A stretch of 64,000 bases of DNA, from NCBI RefSeq assembly GCF_014211975.1, contig NZ_CP060084.1:1054001-1118000 (forward strand). The letters are read 5' to 3'. The notes under the pieces are model-generated. The model had not been told where the DNA came from. It saw only the letters and a list, made by a program, of their open reading frames with translations, and made no database searches. Positions 27,794 to 35,678 of this stretch are shown here, in pieces. Positions within the stretch are counted from its first letter, which is position 1. Each line of letters begins with the position of its first letter. The DNA is from Teredinibacter haidensis. GTDB taxonomy: Bacteria > Pseudomonadota > Gammaproteobacteria > Pseudomonadales > Cellvibrionaceae. The position numbers and the translations under genes are program-made.

Positions 27794-30676
27794 ATGAGTG
27801 AATTTGAAGACAACAATAAAACGCAAATCGGAAAGGCGGGTACATTGGGAAGTAAAAAACCTGATGATATTTCTGTTGCAAGCGGCAATGATAGCGTGTT
27901 GTCTGAAATTACGCCTGAAGGCATTACGGCAGAGGGAAATGACGATAAAACTCGTTTGGCACCCAATCCCCAACAAAAGTCAAAACAACGAAAAGCGCAG
28001 GAATTAAAAGTACAAAGACTTAAGGCGCAGCTACGTAAAGCACAAATCCTAAAAGCACAGCAGGAAAAAAATCGGCAATTGAAGGGACAGATACTGCAGC
28101 AGCAGGGAATAGGAAGCGAGGAGGAAAAAACTCAAATTAAAGCGGCGATGATACCGCAGCCGCTAAGCGACGATCTTACTCAAATTGCACCATCGGATAG
28201 AACCCGTATTGCCCCGAACCGGAATGCTCCTCCTGCATTGTCGCCAATAGACCATTCACCTTTGGAGCAAGATTTTTCTGATAAAACACAGTTCGCAAAG
28301 CCGAAGCGTTCCACAAGCTTAAGCCCCGTATTAGATTCTCAAGAACGACCACAGGACACAGGTGAATTCTCTAATCGAGCTGGTAATGAACTATTGAAGA
28401 ACCGCTTCATTTTGGAGGAAGTGCTGGGCGCTGGAGGCATGGGGGTTGTATACAAAGCCAAAGATCGACTAAAAGTGGAAGCCAATGATCGCGACCCTTA
28501 TCTTGCTATTAAAGTTCTGAGTGAGGACTTTCGTTCTCATCCCGAAGCCTTTATTGCCCTGCAACGGGAGTCTCGAAAAACCCAAAGAATAGCACACCCT
28601 AATATTGTAAACGTCCATGACTTCGATAGAGATGGCGAAACCGTTTTTATGACTATGGAGTACCTGGAAGGAAAACCGCTAGATAAGCTCATTAGCCAAT
28701 ATAAAGCTACCGGTTTACCCGAAGATGACGCGTGGAAGATTCTTGAAGGTATTTGTGCTGCACTTGTTCATGCGCATGCCGAAAATATTATCCACTCGGA
28801 TTTTAAGCCGGGAAATATTTACGTAACGAATAGAGGGTCTGCGAAAGTTTTTGATTTTGGTATTGCGCGAGCAGTTGCCTCGGCGGAAAATCTGGAGGAA
28901 AGTGTAGACGATAGAACTGTGTTTGATGCCGGTAATCTCGGTGCGTTAACGCCGGCTTATGCCAGCCTGGAAATGCTGGAGGGTGAAACTCCTGATGTAC
29001 GCGACGACATTTATGCTCTGGGTTGTATTGCCTGCGAACTGTTTTCTGGAATGCATCCGTATGATCGCGTGCATGCGAATGAAGTTTCTCGAGGTAAATT
29101 GAAGCCCAAGCGGGTTCACGCATTTAGCAAACGTCAATGGAAGGTAATAGAAAAGGCCATTGCTTTAAAACGAGAGGACAGAATTGCTTCGGTGGATGAG
29201 TTTTGGAAACAGCTTACGCAAGCCAAATCTTCTCCCCTTAAATTGGTATTGCCAGCGGTTCTAATTTTATCGTTAACTGCGTTTGCAGGTTATCAGTCGG
29301 TTTTTAACGAAGGCGGGACACAGATATCGGAAGATGAAGTTCGCAGTGAAATTGAAATGCAGTTGCGGCTAGAGCAGCACCAAAACAATTTCCAAGCGCT
29401 GTTGGAATCGGTGCTCTTCACAAATGTTTGGGAATCGACTATCTGGAAAGAAACTCAGGAATTAAGGCGGTTGTTGGGTCAGAATAGCGATTGGTTATCT
29501 CCCAAGGAGGTAATACTGTATCAGGCATACCTAGAAAAAATAGCAAAAGCCATTGGAGCTGAAGAGTTAGAGTTGGCTAGGCGTATTATTGAAAATGCTC
29601 CACGATACACAACGGATACGTCTGAGCTGACGGCTCTGCAGAAGCGGCTTTCAGATGTAATGTCTTTGGTCGAGCAGCGAGAGAGAGAGAAAGTTGAAGC
29701 GCAGCGATTGGCCGCCCAGCAAAAAAAAACGCAACAGGCCGAGGCTAAGGAAGTTATTGAAAAACGAAATGTATTTAACCAAGCAATGACAAATGTTGAT
29801 GAGCAGCTCGCTTGTCGCTCAGGCTTAAATATGAGGGATTTGGATATTGCAATAAAAAAACTTCGTTCCGTAAATATGGCAGAGTATAAAAAGAGGGAGG
29901 GAGGAATAGTATTAGCGTTGTCAAAATGTATATCAAAAATAGGTCGGTCTTTTCCTGAGCGGGCGATGGAATCCAAAAAGTTCGCTTTGCGAATATTCCC
30001 GGAAAATGCTTCGGTAGCAACGATTAAAATCGTTCCCAAAGATCCGTGCGATACAGCCTTGGCCGGTCTTGGTGCGAGCGGTAAGCGTGCGATATGTAGA
30101 GACCGTCTCGGTACACAGGGCAAGGGGCCAGCGATGGTTGTTATCCCGGGGTTTGGTAGCATGAAGGAATTTGCAATAGGTAAATATGAGGTGTCTGTTG
30201 CGGAAATAAATGTTTACTGTAAAGAGTCTGGGAAGTGTGAAGAAATTTCAGGTGTAAGCAAAAGTTTCCCGGTAACGAATATCCCCAATTCCCTCGTAAA
30301 AGATTATCTACGTTGGTTAGGAGATAAAGCTAAACGAAAATACCGTTTGCCGACCAAAGCTGAATGGGTTTACGCGGCAAGAGCCCAAAGCGGGAAGTTG
30401 GACTCCAACCGAAATTGCCGACTGAATTCTCGAGGAATTCAAAAAGGCGATGCGCTTATCAAAGCTTCGGTAGGTAGGCAGAACAAATGGGGGGTTGTGA
30501 ATCATGTAGGTAACGCGCAGGAGTGGGTGATTGATACCGGCGGAAGAATAGCCGCTGTCGGTGGTTCGTATAAAACAGCAATGGAATCTTGTACTCTTAA
30601 GTCCGTCGAGAAGCACTCTGGTTCAGCAGATGAAATTACGGGCTTTCGAGTGTTGAGAGAAATTGTTGAACGATAG
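27794..30676 (+). CDS. ppkA: T6SS Ser/Thr kinase PpkA with C-terminal SUMF/FGE-type domain
   Basis: PpkA is the transmembrane kinase that activates the T6SS by threonine phosphorylation. From the ATG at 27794 it has 960 residues; a GTG at 27776 would add six. An N-terminal Gln/Lys-rich region has repeated KAQ units (residues 60-100). The kinase domain (about 203-470) contains GAGGMGVVYKA, the AIKVL lysine, HSDFKPGNIYV as the catalytic loop and DFGIARA, so it should be active. A transmembrane segment lies near 482-505. A helical periplasmic region follows (510-740). The C-terminal ~180 residues (from about 778) form a formylglycine-enzyme-like domain (MVVIPGFGSMKEFAIGKYEV, then YRLPTKAEWVYAARA and VGNAQEWVIDTGG, ending GFRVLRE). 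The P. aeruginosa-type von Willebrand domain is absent. Confidence 0.93.
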   Translation: MSEFEDNNKTQIGKAGTLGSKKPDDISVASGNDSVLSEITPEGITAEGNDDKTRLAPNPQQKSKQRKAQELKVQRLKAQLRKAQILKAQQEKNRQLKGQILQQQGIGSEEEKTQIKAAMIPQPLSDDLTQIAPSDRTRIAPNRNAPPALSPIDHSPLEQDFSDKTQFAKPKRSTSLSPVLDSQERPQDTGEFSNRAGNELLKNRFILEEVLGAGGMGVVYKAKDRLKVEANDRDPYLAIKVLSEDFRSHPEAFIALQRESRKTQRIAHPNIVNVHDFDRDGETVFMTMEYLEGKPLDKLISQYKATGLPEDDAWKILEGICAALVHAHAENIIHSDFKPGNIYVTNRGSAKVFDFGIARAVASAENLEESVDDRTVFDAGNLGALTPAYASLEMLEGETPDVRDDIYALGCIACELFSGMHPYDRVHANEVSRGKLKPKRVHAFSKRQWKVIEKAIALKREDRIASVDEFWKQLTQAKSSPLKLVLPAVLILSLTAFAGYQSVFNEGGTQISEDEVRSEIEMQLRLEQHQNNFQALLESVLFTNVWESTIWKETQELRRLLGQNSDWLSPKEVILYQAYLEKIAKAIGAEELELARRIIENAPRYTTDTSELTALQKRLSDVMSLVEQREREKVEAQRLAAQQKKTQQAEAKEVIEKRNVFNQAMTNVDEQLACRSGLNMRDLDIAIKKLRSVNMAEYKKREGGIVLALSKCISKIGRSFPERAMESKKFALRIFPENASVATIKIVPKDPCDTALAGLGASGKRAICRDRLGTQGKGPAMVVIPGFGSMKEFAIGKYEVSVAEINVYCKESGKCEEISGVSKSFPVTNIPNSLVKDYLRWLGDKAKRKYRLPTKAEWVYAARAQSGKLDSNRNCRLNSRGIQKGDALIKASVGRQNKWGVVNHVGNAQEWVIDTGGRIAAVGGSYKTAMESCTLKSVEKHSGSADEITGFRVLREIVER

Positions 30677-30704
30677 TAAACAGTCTGTAACTAATGGGTC
30701 AGTA

Positions 30705-31025
30705 ATGCCGGATACGAGTTTTTCAAAAATCATTACGGAATTGTCGAACGATTACTATAATCGTTCAATTTCGTTGGAAGAGTATCGCAGTCGTAGAAGA
30801 GACATTCTCGATGAAATCGATACGAAATATAATGGGTTCTCACCGGCGGAAGAAATAGCGGCGTGCACAAACGCAGCGTCTATTGATGAAGTGATGCTCT
30901 CCGAAGTTGACGTTAAGGTGGAAGATACGAATGCCGATGTGTTTGTTGATGGTGTTAGCGGGCATGGCGAAGGTGAAATTCAAATAGTAGACCCCACTCA
31001 GAATCTAGATAAAAATATCGAGTAG
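30705..31025 (+). CDS. small hypothetical protein between ppkA and the ExbB-like gene
   Basis: The ATG at 30705 gives 106 residues; the frame is open back to a TTG at 30663, which would overlap ppkA by 14 bp. The N-terminal part (SFSKIITELSNDYYNRSISL, then EEYRSRRRDILDEIDTKYNG) is helical and has the short pattern I-S-x-x-E-Y-x-x-R-R-x-x-I-L-D-x-I-D, as in SHOCT-like helical motifs. The remainder is acidic and low in complexity. There is no signal peptide or membrane segment. I do not recognise a family. Its position at the head of the ExbB/ExbD/TonB module suggests it belongs to that operon, perhaps as a cytoplasmic adaptor, which is inference. Confidence 0.6.
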   Translation: MPDTSFSKIITELSNDYYNRSISLEEYRSRRRDILDEIDTKYNGFSPAEEIAACTNAASIDEVMLSEVDVKVEDTNADVFVDGVSGHGEGEIQIVDPTQNLDKNIE

Positions 31026-31099
31026 AACCTTTTTCATCGTTCTGGCGGCGAGCTGGAATAAAAAATTATTAAATTGTAAACACTTTAGAGGTTATAACC

Positions 31100-31717
31100 A
31101 TGGTTTTAGTTAAGTTCTTCCAGTCCGGAGGGCCGTTTATGTACGCCATATTGGTGGTAATGGCCATTGGTTTAGCTATTGCACTGGAACGGTTTTTGTA
31201 TATTGTCACTACGCAGAGTAAAACTAATAGAATTTGGAAAATCCTAACGCCTATGCTAAAAGCTAATGACTATGATCGTGCCGATAGCACCATACAAAAA
31301 TCCAACACCCCGCTTGCGCGTGTTCTAGCCTACGGTTTTTCGCGTCGCAAGAGCAACGCTAAAAGAGAGCTTATTGAATCGGCAATGGAAGAGGGCGTAA
31401 TGGAGGTGATGCCCGAGTTGGAGCAGCGAACCCACTACCTGGCAACCCTTGCCAATATTGCAACCTTACTAGGTCTTCTTGGAACCATTATCGGTTTGAT
31501 TCAAGCGTTTACAGCTGTGGCTTCAGCTGATCCTGCAGAAAAAGCTGATTTACTTTCAGCCAGTATTTCTGTAGCAATGAATACCACCGCATTTGGTTTG
31601 ACAGCGGCGATTCCGTTGATACTTATACATTCCTACCTAGCGACAAAAACGGGTCGTTTAGTTGACAACCTGGAAATGGCGGCAGTGAAATGTCTTAATC
31701 TTATGACGGACGAATAA
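31100..31717 (+). CDS. TolQ/ExbB/MotA-family proton channel (AglR-like)
   Basis: A 205-residue inner-membrane protein of the ExbB/TolQ family, the stator-ring part of proton-driven envelope motors. The three expected membrane segments are visible: MYAILVVMAIGLAIALERFL (about 13-34), LATLANIATLLGLLGTIIGL (about 113-135, with the conserved T-L-L-G-L-L-G-T-I-x-G-L-I motif), and MNTTAFGLTAAIPLILIHSY (about 155-178). The short form, the two ExbD-type partners and an AgmX/PglI-type gene downstream are the composition of the Myxococcus AglR-AglQ-AglS gliding motor, so I call it AglR-like. A strictly nutritional TonB role is less likely as no TonB receptor is nearby. Confidence 0.88.
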   Translation: MVLVKFFQSGGPFMYAILVVMAIGLAIALERFLYIVTTQSKTNRIWKILTPMLKANDYDRADSTIQKSNTPLARVLAYGFSRRKSNAKRELIESAMEEGVMEVMPELEQRTHYLATLANIATLLGLLGTIIGLIQAFTAVASADPAEKADLLSASISVAMNTTAFGLTAAIPLILIHSYLATKTGRLVDNLEMAAVKCLNLMTDE

Positions 31718-31727
31718 AAATCAACCT

Positions 31728-32261
31728 ATGAAACTAGTTCGTAGAAAGCAACTTCAAGAAACTGTAGAGCTAAATATAACCGCCTTTATGAACTTAATGG
31801 TTATATTGGTTCCCTTTCTTTTAATTACAGCGGTATTTTCCCGCATGACGGTATTAGAGCTTAATCTTCCTGCATTGGATGCAATGCAGAGAGAGAATGA
31901 TAATTCTGAAGTCAAGCTGCAGCTACAGGTTGTTATCCGTCCAAATGCCATTATTTTGCGAGACGCAAACTTGGGCGTTCTAAAAAAACTTAATCGCTCG
32001 GGTGATGAGATAAACTGGAAAATATTTACCAAAGTTTTGCTGGAAGTTAAAACACGTTTTCCGGAGGAAAAAGGTATCGCCCTTTTATTAGATAAATCGG
32101 TTAGCTATAAAACCCTGATCCAAGTAATGGATAGGGTTAAGAGTGCTGATGTGGTGGAAATGGTTTCAGTAGTCAATGTAGAGCTATTTCCCAATGTATC
32201 CATTGGGGATGCACCGGAAGAAACGGTTTCTGGGCCGCCCACTGTAGGGGATACATTGTAA
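31728..32261 (+). CDS. TolR/ExbD-family protein, membrane Asp replaced by Asn
   Basis: A 177-residue ExbD/TolR-like protein with one N-terminal membrane segment (NLMVILVPFLLITAVF, residues about 22-38) and a periplasmic ExbD-type domain. Aligned with TolR (EINIVPLLDVLLVLL), this protein reads ELNITAFMNLMVILV, so the proton-carrying Asp is Asn22 (codon 31791-31793) and the Pro before it is Ala. The downstream paralogue keeps the Asp. It therefore probably cannot itself carry the proton but may complete a mixed dimer. It starts 10 bp after the ExbB-like gene, and its stop overlaps the start of the next gene by one base (ATGs coupled TAATG). Confidence 0.88.
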   Translation: MKLVRRKQLQETVELNITAFMNLMVILVPFLLITAVFSRMTVLELNLPALDAMQRENDNSEVKLQLQVVIRPNAIILRDANLGVLKKLNRSGDEINWKIFTKVLLEVKTRFPEEKGIALLLDKSVSYKTLIQVMDRVKSADVVEMVSVVNVELFPNVSIGDAPEETVSGPPTVGDTL

Positions 32262-32773
32262 TGTTAGAGACTTCTCGTAGAGCACGACGTATGGAGCGGC
32301 ATCATAAGTTGAGAAAGCAGCCGCCGCTGAATCTTGTATCGTTAATGGATATTTTTACTATTTTGGTTTTTTTTCTGTTAGTGAATTCATCCAGTACTCA
32401 GCAGTTACCTAATAATAGTGCGTTAACCTTGCCGACATCAGTGGCAACAAAAGTACCCGATGAAACTATCGTTGTAGTGATAACTAAGTCCGATATTTTG
32501 GTGCAAGGTAGAAAAGTGGCTAGCATTGCCGAGGTTTTGGCTGATAGTAGCGACTCTATTCCAGCTTTAAAAGAAGAGCTCGAATTTCAAGCGTCAAAAG
32601 AAATGCAGGACGCTACCGATGAAAATATAGCTGCAAAAGCAATTACTATAATGGGGGACGAAAACATCTCCTACGACTTGATTCGCAGAATACTCACGAG
32701 TTGCCAGCAGGCAAGCTATACCAAAATTGCATTTGCAGCAAACCAGATCGCTCGGAAAGCAGCGAAAGAATAG
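32261..32773 (+). CDS. TolR/ExbD-family protein (AglQ/AglS-like)
   Basis: A 170-residue ExbD/TolR-like protein. The membrane segment is LNLVSLMDIFTILVFFLLV (about 24-42) with the essential Asp at position 30 (codon 32348-32350), as in functional proton channels. A short basic cytoplasmic N-terminus precedes it (RRARRMERHHKLRK). The periplasmic part has the ExbD-type IVVVITKSDILVQGRKVAS strand region and a final SYDLIRRILTSCQQASYTKI segment typical of the family. It starts in the TAATG overlap with the preceding paralogue. Two ExbD proteins with one ExbB is the AglRQS composition. Confidence 0.88.
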   Translation: MLETSRRARRMERHHKLRKQPPLNLVSLMDIFTILVFFLLVNSSSTQQLPNNSALTLPTSVATKVPDETIVVVITKSDILVQGRKVASIAEVLADSSDSIPALKEELEFQASKEMQDATDENIAAKAITIMGDENISYDLIRRILTSCQQASYTKIAFAANQIARKAAKE

Positions 32774-32780
32774 AGCTTTA

Positions 32781-33737
32781 ATGACACATCAAAAATATCA
32801 ATCCGTCGCACTTGAATGGCTACCTGACAGTCGAAATGAAAGCACCTTTCATATTATTGCGGGTGTTGTCTTTATCGTTGTATTCGTCGTTGCCACATTG
32901 ATTGGCCGCATTGAGGCCCCGGAAGTCGATCGAAAAAAATCCATCAAGGTTCCTGATCGTATTGCTGAATTTATTTCCGAGAAAGAAGCACTGGTACCCG
33001 CACCGACACCGGCTCCGACACCGGTACCAAAACCTTTACCTACTCCGAAGCCAAAAGTCGCGAGGGAAATGGAAACTGAAGAGGAGAAGGAACCGCTTAC
33101 CGTAGTGGAGCAAGAAGCAAGAGAGAAAGCGCAGAAAAGTGGGTTGCTGGCACTGGGTAGCGAATTGGCCGATTTGATAGATACATCTGATATAGATGAA
33201 TTATTAGGCGGAGTTGTTGAAGATTCGAAAGCAGGTAAAAATGTGGCCGTAGGCCATAATACCGATGCACTCACGGCCGGTGTCGGAGAAGGTAGCGGCG
33301 GTGTGGATTCCAGTCAATACATCGGCGGTGGCGTGGGGCATACCACTTTATCTAAGCGGGAGGTGGCACTGGTAAAACAATCGCTGTTTAAAAGTGATGT
33401 TGTAATAAAAACCGATGGTGAAGCTAAAGTCGGTGGCCGAAGTGGAAAAATTCGCTCTGAAGAAGACGTCACTATTGTCTTCGACCAAAATAAAGGCACG
33501 CTTTATTCCATATACAACCGGGAGCGACGTAAACAGCCAGGATTGAAAGGTAAAATCGTATTAGAGTTAACCATATCGCCGGAGGGTAAAGTGACCCATA
33601 TTCGTATTGTCTCCAGCGAACTCAATAGCTCGTCATTGGAGCGACGCCTGCTCAGCCGCATTAGAATGTTCATGTTCGGCGTGAAGGATGTTAAGCCGGT
33701 AACGGTTATTTTTCCAATAGAGTTTTTGCCATCGTAA
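32781..33737 (+). CDS. TonB-like protein with AgmX/PglI C-terminal domain (GltG/GltJ-like)
   Basis: I chose the ATG at 32781 (MTHQKYQSVALEWLP, 318 residues), 7 bp after the ExbD stop; the frame extends back to 32727 inside the ExbD gene. A cytoplasmic N-terminus is followed by one membrane segment (FHIIAGVVFIVVFVVATLIG, about 22-42), a Pro-rich spacer (about 70-95, TPAPTPVPKPLPTPKPK) and a Gly-rich region (about 160-190). The C-terminal ~90 residues (IVFDQNKGTLYSIYNRERRK, then QPGLKGKIVLELTISPEGKV and SSLERRLLSRIRMFMFG) match the AgmX/PglI (TonB-like) domain found in the Myxococcus gliding proteins GltJ (AgmX) and GltG (PglI). It most likely carries force from the ExbB/ExbD motor across the periplasm. 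Confidence 0.85.
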   Translation: MTHQKYQSVALEWLPDSRNESTFHIIAGVVFIVVFVVATLIGRIEAPEVDRKKSIKVPDRIAEFISEKEALVPAPTPAPTPVPKPLPTPKPKVAREMETEEEKEPLTVVEQEAREKAQKSGLLALGSELADLIDTSDIDELLGGVVEDSKAGKNVAVGHNTDALTAGVGEGSGGVDSSQYIGGGVGHTTLSKREVALVKQSLFKSDVVIKTDGEAKVGGRSGKIRSEEDVTIVFDQNKGTLYSIYNRERRKQPGLKGKIVLELTISPEGKVTHIRIVSSELNSSSLERRLLSRIRMFMFGVKDVKPVTVIFPIEFLPS

Positions 33738-33877
33738 GCTACGGCAGTGCAGGTGGAAGGAAAGTTTGGCCGAGCGATAGAGTATCTATTTTCGAGCATA
33801 TATCTTCAACACAACACCGCTCTTACTGTGCCTTAGCCTATCGTAATTGTGTGAGAGGGTAGCGTAATTCTCAGCCA

Positions 33878-33891
33878 CCATTTTAAAATGG
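33878..33891. repeat. 14-bp perfect palindrome upstream of the IS200-type remnant
   Basis: CCATTTTAAAATGG is a perfect palindrome about 90 bp upstream of the transposase remnant. IS200/IS605 elements carry subterminal hairpins at their left end, so it may mark the element's left side. Alternatively it is a simple regulatory or termination structure after the TonB-like gene. Confidence 0.35.
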
Positions 33892-33982
33892 AGAGGTTAA
33901 AAGGGGCTAAACATCTATTAAAGTTTAACCGTATTGCCAACTTTTGGAGTTACGTCGAAATTCCCATCATGTGCTTAGAATA

Positions 33983-34458
33983 ATGTATCACTTTGTATGG
34001 ATACCAAAATATGGGCATAAAGTTTTGTGGAACCATTTCGAGAAGATTTGAAAGCCATTATCGAGAAGGTTGGATATGACTACGATATAGAACTTGTGGG
34101 GCTAGAGATTCCAGTAAATTATATACATATGGTTGTAAGAGCTGAGCGTAATGATTCAGCATCAAGCATCAAGCATCAAGCATCAAGCATCAAGCATCAA
34201 GCATCAAGCATCAAGCATCAAGCATCAAGCATCAAGCATCAAGCATCAAGCATCAAAAGCATATCAGCAAGAGAGTTTTTTTGAATGCACCCACAAATAA
34301 GGCGTAAATATTTCTGGGGTGGTAAATTGTGGACTCAGAGCTACTTTGTTGAAACGATTGGAAATGCAAGTGAAAAAGTCATTCGCGAGTATGTTCAAAA
34401 TCAACTTGAAGCTATGAATAAAGGCGAAGAAAACAGTAAGAAGCTGGGCGTATTCTAA
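33983..34458 (+). pseudogene. tnpA: IS200-family transposase TnpA, degenerate
   Basis: The stretch encodes a Y1 (HUH) transposase in pieces. From the ATG at 33983 the frame gives MYHFVWIPKYGHKVLW and then ends at TGA. Shifting by one base near 34025 gives EPFREDLKAIIEKVGYDYDI, then LVGLEIPVNYIHMVVRAERN. An expanded repeat (34158-34255) follows, then IKSISAREFF, an in-frame TGA at 34282-34284, and in the same frame MHPQIRRKYFWGGKLWTQSY, FVETIGNASEKVIREYVQNQ and a final stop. The C-terminal catalytic Tyr region (REYVQNQ) is present. The HUH motif is damaged (NYIHM instead of DHVHL). With one frameshift, one stop and a lost His it cannot be active. It indicates an old IS200/IS605-type insertion. 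Confidence 0.85.
34158..34255 (+). repeat. heptamer tandem repeat, 14 copies of AGCATCA
   Basis: Fourteen exact head-to-tail copies of AGCATCA (98 bp) lie inside the transposase pseudogene, between the codons for RAERND and IKSISAREFF. The array is free of stops in the transposase frame because three units encode seven residues (SSIKHQA). It is a slippage-type expansion of a sequence that is single or double in related transposase genes. Confidence 0.95.
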
Positions 34459-34460
34459 AA

Positions 34461-34487
34461 AAACGGTCGCTTGCGGCCGAGTTTTTT
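34461..34487 (+). terminator. hairpin plus T-run after the transposase remnant
   Basis: CGGTCGC and GCGGCCG (34464-34479, two-base loop, one G-T pair) form a stem followed by a run of six T (34482-34487). It directly follows the transposase stop and may be a Rho-independent terminator or the right-end hairpin of the IS200-type element. Confidence 0.55.
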
Positions 34488-34643
34488 ATAAAAATTGTTG
34501 TTGGTTTAGCTGGTAGCTAATAGGTTATTAAAAATGAGAGGTAAGTGGAAGTTTCGAATTGATTAGAGAGGTAGGCAGCCCCGCTCGGACTACCTACCTC
34601 AACATACAGTGGTTAAAAATACCATATAGGTAGCAAGTTACAG

Positions 34644-35132
34644 CTAGTAATCTTGACTGTAAATAACGCCAACTGCGTCTAGTCTGCTGCCGCTACGTCC
34701 TTTAAACCCGGAAATTTTGAACTGGTCGCTTGCAGTATATTTGAATGTTGCGTAACCGCCAGCCCCGCCTTTTTTTAGAACGCGACCCTGATTAGTGGTA
34801 ATACTCAAAGAGTCCACGGCTGAACCATGTTTGCCCGAAATACTTCGTATATATTCACCGCTCCAAAAATAGAGGGTTTCACAGCTCCCACCATTACCTC
34901 CATGTTTGCCAAAGCTGTAAGTGTTTCCGCTTAAGTCTTCGTAATTCACAAGTATAGAATCAATCTTAGATCCACCGCATAGCGTAATATTGGCTATATG
35001 AGAAAAATCAGAAGGAGGGTTGTCGGAGAAAGGGGATCCGCCGCCGCCTCCGGATGATCCCGCTTCAAACTCTACTGCTGAAGTAATGCCGGATACGCAA
35101 AGTAGAGCTGTAAGAGAGAGTTTTTTAAGCAT
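34644..35132 (-). CDS. exported jacalin-like lectin-domain protein
   Basis: A 162-residue protein with a signal peptide (MLKKLSLTALLCVSGITSA, cleavage near residue 19). A short Gly/Ser-rich segment (EAGSSGGGGGSPFSD) precedes a complete jacalin-type beta-prism: ITLCGGSKIDSILVNYEDLS, then GGNGG, GEYIRSISGKHGSAVDSLSI, TTNQGR, GGAGGYATFKY and IKISGFKGRSGSRLDAVGVI (the last with F-KISG at its start). The three GG-x-GG turns and the IDSI/VDSL/LDAVG strands are the family signature. Jacalin domains bind mannose or galactose glycans. Both Cys in the mature part could form a disulfide. It is an isolated gene beside the IS remnant, with a ribosome-binding site AAAGGAC upstream. A binding target is not evident. 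Confidence 0.85.
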   Translation of the reverse strand: MLKKLSLTALLCVSGITSAVEFEAGSSGGGGGSPFSDNPPSDFSHIANITLCGGSKIDSILVNYEDLSGNTYSFGKHGGNGGSCETLYFWSGEYIRSISGKHGSAVDSLSITTNQGRVLKKGGAGGYATFKYTASDQFKISGFKGRSGSRLDAVGVIYSQDY

Positions 35133-35469
35133 TTAATAAAGTCCTTTTGTATGTAATGTTTTAAATGATTGCCGATTTAAATAACGGGAAACTTATTATA
35201 AATGTTAAGTTGCGGCGATGCTGAGTTGCAACCGTATTTTTTTGTTTTGGAATAAAAGCAGGGAAAAAGGCGTCGTACTATTTGTTTTGTCGTGATGAAT
35301 GTTTTTAGTCGTGCTGGTATGCAAGGATAGGTTGCATTTCTTTAGCTATATTTATCTCTGGTTTGACTTGCTGCTGTGGTAGATGTCTGAACGTAGACTT
35401 TTTGGGTTGTTGGGCTCTAATCGCTAGCTATGATTTGAATAACTTACACATACGAGAATATAGTAAAAA

Positions 35470-35678
35470 TTAACGGTTGAAGTATTGGAGGATGTCATTG
35501 CACTCGGTGTTCAAAGTATCCCTTTCTCGGAAAGGACGTTTTAATCTGCTATCGAATGGATCAATGGGTGATGCTGGAAGGTTGGGGGAATGATAGAGGC
35601 GGAGAAAAATATGCATGCCTTTATGAAAGCTCACTGAGTGTGGCCGATACATTATCTAACATCGAAAGTAATGCGTAA
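35470..35678 (+). pseudogene. remnant of an unknown gene, frameshifted
   Basis: One frame reads VEVLEDVIALGVQSIPFSER before a stop. Another frame picks up next to it (from about 35535) and reads DVLICYRMDQWVMLEGWGND, then GGEKYACLYESSLSVADTLS and NIESNA with a TAA ending at 35678. The two parts look like one protein with a frameshift near 35530. There is no good start codon or ribosome-binding site. I do not recognise the family. Confidence 0.3.

Noticed and set aside
29521..30162. 213-codon open frame antisense to ppkA
   Set aside because: It is the complement of a clear protein-coding region and has no family resemblance or start signal.
34158..34255. Possible CRISPR array
   Set aside because: The repeats are 7 bp, contiguous and without spacers, so it is a simple tandem repeat.
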